From positions 10,972 to 74,971 of the forward strand of contig CAYQMH010000004.1 of the NCBI GenBank assembly GCA_964418485.1: 64,000 bases of DNA. Reading direction: 5' to 3'. This document shows, piece by piece, positions 58,999-64,000 of this stretch. This DNA comes from JAFGHJ01 sp964418485 (lineage in GTDB: Bacteria; Hydrothermota; UBA3072). Under the pieces are notes generated by a model. It was given only the letters and a program-made list of their open reading frames with translations, did no database searches and was not told the origin of the DNA. Numbering within the stretch: the first letter of the stretch is position 1; each line of letters begins with the position of its first letter. A program made the position numbers and the translations under genes.

Positions 58999-59026
58999 AT
59001 AATATGAAGTTACTATCTTTTGTCAA
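58999..59026 (-). promoter_or_regulatory. Promoter of tRNA-Asp
   Basis: On the minus strand, TTGACA (59026-59021), 16-bp spacer, TATTAT (59004-58999), about 16 bp before the tRNA 5' end. Confidence 0.65.
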
Positions 59027-59053
59027 GGGAGAGCCACCCACATCCCCTTTATT

Positions 59054-59215
59054 AACCACAGAGAGCACAGAGAAAAAAGAACACACAGAGACCACAGAGA
59101 TTTTATTGTTTTAACTTTCTAACTTCCCAACCTCCTAACTCCCCAACTAAAATATTAGCCACAAAGAACACAAAGCCCCCCGACACACAATCGTTTTTTA
59201 TTGTTTTTTAAACCT
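59054..59215. repeat. Intergenic repeat cluster upstream of the DUF4019-like lipoprotein gene
   Basis: CACAGAG units (59058-59100), a run of CTAACTTCC-like units (59108-59150) and CACAAAG units (59159-59175). The same order of unit types occurs between ispF and nagB. Confidence 0.65.
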
Positions 59216-59284
59216 AATTGAATATTTTTAAAATGATAGCATATTATGTGTAAATATTAATAAAACGCTTAAAGGAGGTTTTGT

Positions 59285-59710
59285 ATGAGTTTAAAGAATT
59301 ATATTTTTATTTTTTCTTTAATTGTTTTATTCTCATTATGTGGTTGCAAGAAAGGAAATCCTAAAGCGGAAAAAATTGCGGTTGAGGCAGCAAGTGAGTG
59401 GCTTAATTTGATAGATAACGGTCGGTATGCTGAAAGTTGGGATTTGGCTGCGGAATTGTTTAAAAAGGCAGTAGGAAAAGAGACCTGGGAAAAACAACTA
59501 AACGCTGTAAGAGAACCGCTCGGTAAGTTAATAAGTAGAGAAGTTATTAAAAAAGGATACATGACTTCGGTACCCGGTGCCCCCGATGGGGAATATGTGT
59601 TGATACAATATAGCACAAGTTTCGAAAATAAGAAAAAAGCAATTGAAACCGTTACTCCTATGAAAGATAAAGACGGCGAGTGGAGAGTTTCCGGGTATTT
59701 TATTCGATAA
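59285..59710 (+). CDS. DUF4019-like lipoprotein
   Basis: A 141-residue lipoprotein (signal ending LFSLCGCKKG, with a lipobox Cys). The remainder, AASEWLNLIDNGRYAESWDLA, FKKAVGKETWEKQLNAVREPL GK (split) and YVLIQYSTSFENKKKAIETV, matches the DUF4019 pattern of small alpha/beta lipoproteins. Function unknown. AAAGGAGG precedes the ATG. A palindromic stretch with GGGTATAG/CTATACCC lies downstream (59711-59763). Confidence 0.78.
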   Translation: MSLKNYIFIFSLIVLFSLCGCKKGNPKAEKIAVEAASEWLNLIDNGRYAESWDLAAELFKKAVGKETWEKQLNAVREPLGKLISREVIKKGYMTSVPGAPDGEYVLIQYSTSFENKKKAIETVTPMKDKDGEWRVSGYFIR

Positions 59711-59790
59711 GGGTATAGTTTTGAGGGTAATAGGGTATAGTGAAAAAACTAAACCCTATACCCAGTGCCCTAAGCGCTTTTCAGTATATG

Positions 59791-59818
59791 TTGACAAGGA
59801 TGGATTTTCTGTTATAAT
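59791..59818 (+). promoter_or_regulatory. Promoter of the DUF6057-like gene
   Basis: TTGACA (59791-59796), 16-bp spacer, TATAAT (59813-59818), a near-perfect promoter with only 6 nt before the ATG at 59825. Confidence 0.8.
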
Positions 59819-59824
59819 TTTGAT

Positions 59825-61699
59825 ATGGGAGTTAAAGGAAAAGATACAGAGACAAGTAACAAAGTAAAAGGCAAACCTAAACTTCCTGACAAAAAATCGT
59901 TCTTGATATGTAACCTGTTTCCGATAATATTTTTCATTGCTATTTTCCTTTTTACCTGGTTACAAATAAAACCTGCTCTAATTGGATACTGGCAGGATCC
60001 TGTGTTTTTAATAGATAAAAATTTCTTTATGCAATTTGTCAAATACCCCGGAGGTATTATAAATTACGTAAGTGATTTTATTGCACAGTTTTATGTTTAT
60101 TCATGGTTAGGAGCGCTTGTAATAACTATTATTTCTGCCATAATTTGTTTATTAACCTTTTACCTGCTTAAATTAATAGGTATTAAAACTGCCCGCACCT
60201 TTTTATACCTGATACCGGCTATTCTGCTTATAATTTTTATTAGCGACTATAATTTCCCTATAGACATTGTTATTGGAATATTAACCGGTTTATTGGGTCT
60301 TGTTTTATTTGTTAAATTATCAAATCCGTTAATTAAACTGTTTGTATTTATTGTAAGTGCGTTTGCAATATACTATATTTCCGGCGGATCATTGCTTTTT
60401 TATTCATTGTTATGTTTGTTTTATATTTTATTAAACAAGCAATATTATGTTAAAACAAAGTTTGCTGCGCTGTTTGTTGTTCTGATATTATCAATATTAT
60501 TACCTTTATTAGCTAAACAAAACGTGCTGGGTTTAACTACCAAAGATGCATTTTTAAATAACTTACCAAAATTTGATGATTTTAAAGTGCCTGTATTACC
60601 ATACATTTTGCATTTGTTTTTTGTAATTATTTTATTTATGCCATGGTTTAGTGAATCAAAAGTGTTTAGAAAATCAAGAAAAAAGGCATCTAAAAGATTA
60701 AACTGTGAAACACAGATATATTTAATTTCAGCATTTACAGTACTGGTTTGTCTTTCTGCTAATATTAAAACTAATAGGGACATAATAAATATTGAATATC
60801 TTGCTCGAAAAGGAGAATGGATAGAACTTATTAAGGAATCAAACAAGCTTAAAAAAGTGGGATTGCCCATTGTTTACCAGATAAACAGGGCGCTTGCGCA
60901 TAATGGAATGTTACTTGACCAAATGTTTAAATACCCGCAACAGTTTGGAACAAATGGCATTTTTATTTCAAGTGAAAATGCTTACAAAGCACCTATGCAT
61001 AACAGCGATTTTTATTATGAAATAGGCCATATAAATGAGTCTTTACATTGGGCATATGAAGCATTATCAGTGGAAGGCCCTACACCTGATATTTTAAAAA
61101 GACTGGCAATTGGTAATATTTTAAAAGGTGAATACGAAGCGGCTTTAAAATACCTTAAAAATCTTGAAAAAACTGTATTTCATAAAAAATGGTCCCGTTC
61201 ATATATAGAAGCCATATCTGAAAAGCCTAATTTATCAAGTTTGCCGCAATTGGGAATGATGAAAGATAATATGCCGGATAAAGATTTTATATTTTATTCC
61301 AAACATTCACCCTTAGAACTTTCGATGTTACTCGAGAAAAATCCCGAAAACGTTATGGCGTTTCAATATCTTGTAGCTTATCAAATGTTAAATGTTGATC
61401 TTGCCGATTTTCCAGTGTTTATTAATAATCTTATAGCTTTAAATTGTAGAGCTTTTCCACGTTATTTTGAAGAAGCTTTAATATTGTTTATGATTAATAG
61501 CGGTAATACGGATAAATTTAAGTGGGGACCGTTTACAATAAGTAAGGAAACCGTAAATCAGTTTAACGAATATGATGGTGTTCTTAAATCGTTCAACAAT
61601 GACATGGAAGCAGCAAAAGATGAGATATATAAAAGTTTTGGGGATACGTACTGGTACTATGCGATGTATATATTCCCAAGTCTAAATAAAAATAATTAA
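59825..61699 (+). CDS. DUF6057-like polytopic membrane protein
   Basis: A 624-residue protein with about nine hydrophobic segments in the first half and a soluble TPR-like region in the second half (ILKRLAIGNILKGEYEAALK). It resembles the DUF6057 family that I associate with Bacteroidota. Function is unknown. A leaderless promoter drives it and the TolB-like gene follows 10 bp after its stop, so the two are probably co-transcribed. It may be a recent import, because its companions also look Bacteroidota-like. Confidence 0.72.
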   Translation: MGVKGKDTETSNKVKGKPKLPDKKSFLICNLFPIIFFIAIFLFTWLQIKPALIGYWQDPVFLIDKNFFMQFVKYPGGIINYVSDFIAQFYVYSWLGALVITIISAIICLLTFYLLKLIGIKTARTFLYLIPAILLIIFISDYNFPIDIVIGILTGLLGLVLFVKLSNPLIKLFVFIVSAFAIYYISGGSLLFYSLLCLFYILLNKQYYVKTKFAALFVVLILSILLPLLAKQNVLGLTTKDAFLNNLPKFDDFKVPVLPYILHLFFVIILFMPWFSESKVFRKSRKKASKRLNCETQIYLISAFTVLVCLSANIKTNRDIINIEYLARKGEWIELIKESNKLKKVGLPIVYQINRALAHNGMLLDQMFKYPQQFGTNGIFISSENAYKAPMHNSDFYYEIGHINESLHWAYEALSVEGPTPDILKRLAIGNILKGEYEAALKYLKNLEKTVFHKKWSRSYIEAISEKPNLSSLPQLGMMKDNMPDKDFIFYSKHSPLELSMLLEKNPENVMAFQYLVAYQMLNVDLADFPVFINNLIALNCRAFPRYFEEALILFMINSGNTDKFKWGPFTISKETVNQFNEYDGVLKSFNNDMEAAKDEIYKSFGDTYWYYAMYIFPSLNKNN

Positions 61700-61709
61700 A
61701 GGGCGAATT

Positions 61710-63293
61710 ATGAAGAAAACAACAAAATACATATTAATAGCATTGAGTACAGTAATATTGGTTTTTATAATATATAAAGTTTCGTTTTCCGGAATATCTT
61801 TTGAAATAAAAGAAAACGTCTACCAAACAGAAACAGTTCCCGCTATAGAACCTGATTATTCCGGTTGTACTATACCGGCTAATATTGCCCCGATAAATTT
61901 TATAATAAAAGAACCGGGTGAGAAGTTTTATGTCGAAATGTCTTCAGAGGTAGGAGAGAAAATAAGTATATTTAGCGATAAACCTGCAATAAAAATACCT
62001 CTCAAACAATGGCAGGATGTATTATTGCAAAATGCCGAAAAAAAACTTTACACAACCATTTATGTAAAAAAAGCCGATGGCAAAGTATATAAATATAAAC
62101 CTGTTGAAAACTATATTTCTTCGGACAAAATAGATGAATACCTGGTTTACCGGCGAATCCCACCCCTATATATTATGTGGAATAAGGTTGGAATATATCA
62201 GCGACAACTGAGTTCGTTTGATGAGACGCCAATTATAACAAATAGTGTATTGAATAAAGGTTGTATTAATTGCCATTCTTTTTGTAACCGAAAACCCGAT
62301 AAAATGTTGTTTCACACGAGATTGGGACATGGGACAGGCATGATCCTTGTTAATGAGGACAAGACATACAGGATTAATACAAGAACAGAATTTAACGGTC
62401 ATGTCGCTTACAGGTCATGGCACCCTGACGGAAAAATTATTGCTTTTTCTTGCAATAAGGTGTTGCAGTTTTTCCATGCTATAGGTGAAAACCGTGATGT
62501 TTTAGATAAAACATCCGACCTTGTACTTTATAATATAGAAACCAATACTATAACTTCATGTCCGGCCATTTCAGATACCAGTATGATGGAAACATTACCC
62601 GAATGGTCGCACGACGGTAAATATCTGTACTTTTGCAGTGCACCTCAACCTAAAGAAATGCAATTTAGTTTTGTTTATACCGAGGCTTATAAAACTGTAA
62701 AATACAGTCTTATGCGAATAGCTTATGATGCCGGTAACAATACATGGGGAGAATTGGAAACGGTTATATCTTCATCAGCTACCGGACTCTCCATTACGCA
62801 ACCAAAACCTTCTCCTGACGGGCGTTTTCTTATGTTTAACATGTCTTCTTATGGTAATTTTGCAATATACAACATCACCAGTGATTTATACATTCTTGAC
62901 CTGAAAACAGGTAAATACTTTAATCCCGGTATAAACAGTGACCGCAGCGATAGTTACCACGCGTGGTCATCTAACAGTAGATGGATTGTATTTAGCAGTA
63001 AAAGAGATGACGGGATACATACAAGACCATATTTCTGTCATATCGATACAAATGGAAATGCCTCCAAACCTTTTGTTTTACCGCAGGAAGATCCGGAGTT
63101 TTATTCAACCGATTTATTGGTTTATAATGTTCCCGAGTTTGTAAATACTAAAGTTACTGTTAGCCAGGATATACTTGCCGGTGTGTCCGAAAACTTAGAA
63201 GATGAAATACAAGCGCAGCTGGATCCTGACATTGAGGTTAAAGAAAAAGACACTGAGGATACAGGGCAAATGTGGAGACCAGGGGTAAAATAA
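61710..63293 (+). CDS. TolB-like beta-propeller protein with c-type heme motif
   Basis: A 527-residue protein with one N-terminal membrane segment (residues 7-24) and a single CxxCH at Cys185, Cys188, His189 (GCINCHSF), suggesting a covalently bound heme, followed by WD40/PD40-like TolB repeats (SWHPDGKIIAFSCNK, EWSHDGKYLYFCSA, KPSPDGRFLMFNMSS, AWSSNSRWIVFSSKR). Such proteins occur next to DUF6057 genes in Bacteroidota, as here. Substrate or partner is unknown; no cytochrome maturation genes are seen in this window. Confidence 0.75.
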   Translation: MKKTTKYILIALSTVILVFIIYKVSFSGISFEIKENVYQTETVPAIEPDYSGCTIPANIAPINFIIKEPGEKFYVEMSSEVGEKISIFSDKPAIKIPLKQWQDVLLQNAEKKLYTTIYVKKADGKVYKYKPVENYISSDKIDEYLVYRRIPPLYIMWNKVGIYQRQLSSFDETPIITNSVLNKGCINCHSFCNRKPDKMLFHTRLGHGTGMILVNEDKTYRINTRTEFNGHVAYRSWHPDGKIIAFSCNKVLQFFHAIGENRDVLDKTSDLVLYNIETNTITSCPAISDTSMMETLPEWSHDGKYLYFCSAPQPKEMQFSFVYTEAYKTVKYSLMRIAYDAGNNTWGELETVISSSATGLSITQPKPSPDGRFLMFNMSSYGNFAIYNITSDLYILDLKTGKYFNPGINSDRSDSYHAWSSNSRWIVFSSKRDDGIHTRPYFCHIDTNGNASKPFVLPQEDPEFYSTDLLVYNVPEFVNTKVTVSQDILAGVSENLEDEIQAQLDPDIEVKEKDTEDTGQMWRPGVK

Positions 63294-63343
63294 AAACATT
63301 TATATTCTTTTGGTGCTGCCTTTTGACTCTAAAAGCATAATCT

Positions 63344-64000
63344 ATGAAAAAGACAAAATTTAGTAAATGGTCAAGAATAAAAGATTTTTTCGCCATTGTA
63401 CTGGTAGCTATTCTAATTTTAGTTGTTGTAGAGTTTACACTACGCTTATTTGGTGTTGGTACTGATATGTCCCTTTTGCAGAATAAGCGAATAAATAATC
63501 AAAGATATCTCCTTATTCACCCCTTTTTTTGCTATAGGTATTTTCCTAACTATACAGCAACCGTCCCTGCTACAGTCCCACAGTTGTTCGTTCGGCAAAA
63601 GCCGGATAACGTTTTTCGTATTTATATGATTGGCGAATCAACAAGTAAAGGATTCCCTTATAGCCGGACTGAATCTTTTCCATATCAATTAGAACAAATG
63701 CTTAACAATGCGAAAACACAATATAGATTTGAAGTCATTAATTTTTCGATGGATGCGACTAATTCTCAGATTGGACTGGATGTAGTAAAAGAGATTACTG
63801 CATACCCTCCGGATATGGCAATTATTTACTATGGTCATAATGAGTTTATTGGTATAGGAGGTGCCGGAAGTTATCATCATCCCTTTTTTCAATTAAATAA
63901 AAAATTTTCACACTTAAGATTATACCAGTCTTTGAAATTGATATCTACTAAAATTTCAAAGCAAGATCCTCGGACATTATTAGAACGTATGACTACCAAG
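63344..64000 (+). CDS. SGNH/GDSL-type hydrolase, 5' part
   Basis: An open frame of 219 codons that runs off the window end. After an N-terminal membrane segment (about residues 14-35) there is a lumenal SGNH domain: block I is YMIGESTSKGFPYS with Ser99, and a block III-like YYGHNEFIG has Asn166. The position of block V is beyond the window. SGNH enzymes deacylate or acetylate polysaccharides and lipids. It follows the TolB-like gene by 50 bp and continues the Bacteroidota-like group. Some related proteins carry C-terminal TPRs. Confidence 0.8.
   Translation, partial: MKKTKFSKWSRIKDFFAIVLVAILILVVVEFTLRLFGVGTDMSLLQNKRINNQRYLLIHPFFCYRYFPNYTATVPATVPQLFVRQKPDNVFRIYMIGESTSKGFPYSRTESFPYQLEQMLNNAKTQYRFEVINFSMDATNSQIGLDVVKEITAYPPDMAIIYYGHNEFIGIGGAGSYHHPFFQLNKKFSHLRLYQSLKLISTKISKQDPRTLLERMTTK

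Noticed and set aside
59711..59763. Intrinsic terminator after the DUF4019-like gene
   Set aside because: GGGTATAG/CTATACCC stems exist, but no T run follows on the plus strand.

Overview
This is AT-rich, gene-dense bacterial DNA from a diderm, probably anaerobic lineage that I cannot place to genus. Outer-membrane traits include a TonB-dependent receptor, large barrel-like proteins, LapA/LapB-type genes, a lipoprotein transferase and a SPOR protein. Anaerobic hints are an orphan RnfB-like iron-sulfur protein and a homocitrate/Re-citrate synthase-type enzyme. Two large transglutaminase-like DUF3857-type proteins, an alternative GlmU and a SprA-like surface protein recall uncultured FCB-group or WOR-3/Stahlbacteria-type genomes. 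That placement is inference.

Layout. 1-2788: end of prmC, then nadK and recN in one overlapping operon. 3004-3902: CPBP-type membrane protease and a small membrane protein. 3992-8421: carAB behind a strong promoter and a leader with an intrinsic terminator (likely attenuation). 8507-11288: asnA, a remnant DUF2294-like gene, a Re-citrate/homocitrate synthase and a decayed second asnA 3' end. 11535-12900: three attC-like sites following a hypothetical gene and a hicAB toxin-antitoxin pair, resembling an integron cassette array without an integrase. 13072-16055: orphan 5S rRNA, a cobalamin riboswitch controlling an ECF S component and a TonB receptor, and an unidentified branched RNA-like element.

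16208-23617 (minus) is a housekeeping run in the order rplM-rpsI-rpsB-tsf-pyrH-frr-uppS-cdsA-dxr-rseP. 23879-33849 holds a ComFB-like gene, a nitrilase, RNase P RNA, the paired transglutaminase-like proteins, lgt, rnfB, a GAF/HD-GYP protein and an RRM protein. 34394-38842 is accessory: an exported HEXXH protein, an AbiU2-like HEPN protein, a predicted nuclease and a nucleotidyltransferase/HEPN pair. 39105-50693 carries a barrel-like protein, a TPR protein, ispF, nagB, uvrC, a SprA-like protein and an alternative GlmU. 51372-58492 (minus) is the mtaB-miaB-lapA-lapB-SPOR-mutS operon. 58624-64000 has a LapA paralogue, tRNA-Asp, a DUF4019-like lipoprotein, and a Bacteroidota-like trio: DUF6057-like membrane protein, a TolB-like protein with a CxxCH motif, and a truncated SGNH hydrolase.

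Three window-wide themes stand out. Promoters of the form TTGAC(A/T)-16/17-TATAAT/TATTAT often lie only 6-9 nt before the start codon, implying leaderless or nearly leaderless mRNAs. Almost every intergenic gap carries repeats with a 9-bp period (CACAGAGNN, CACAAAGNN and relatives), some inside longer duplicated composites. Several genes appear to lack a canonical start codon at the position their protein family requires.
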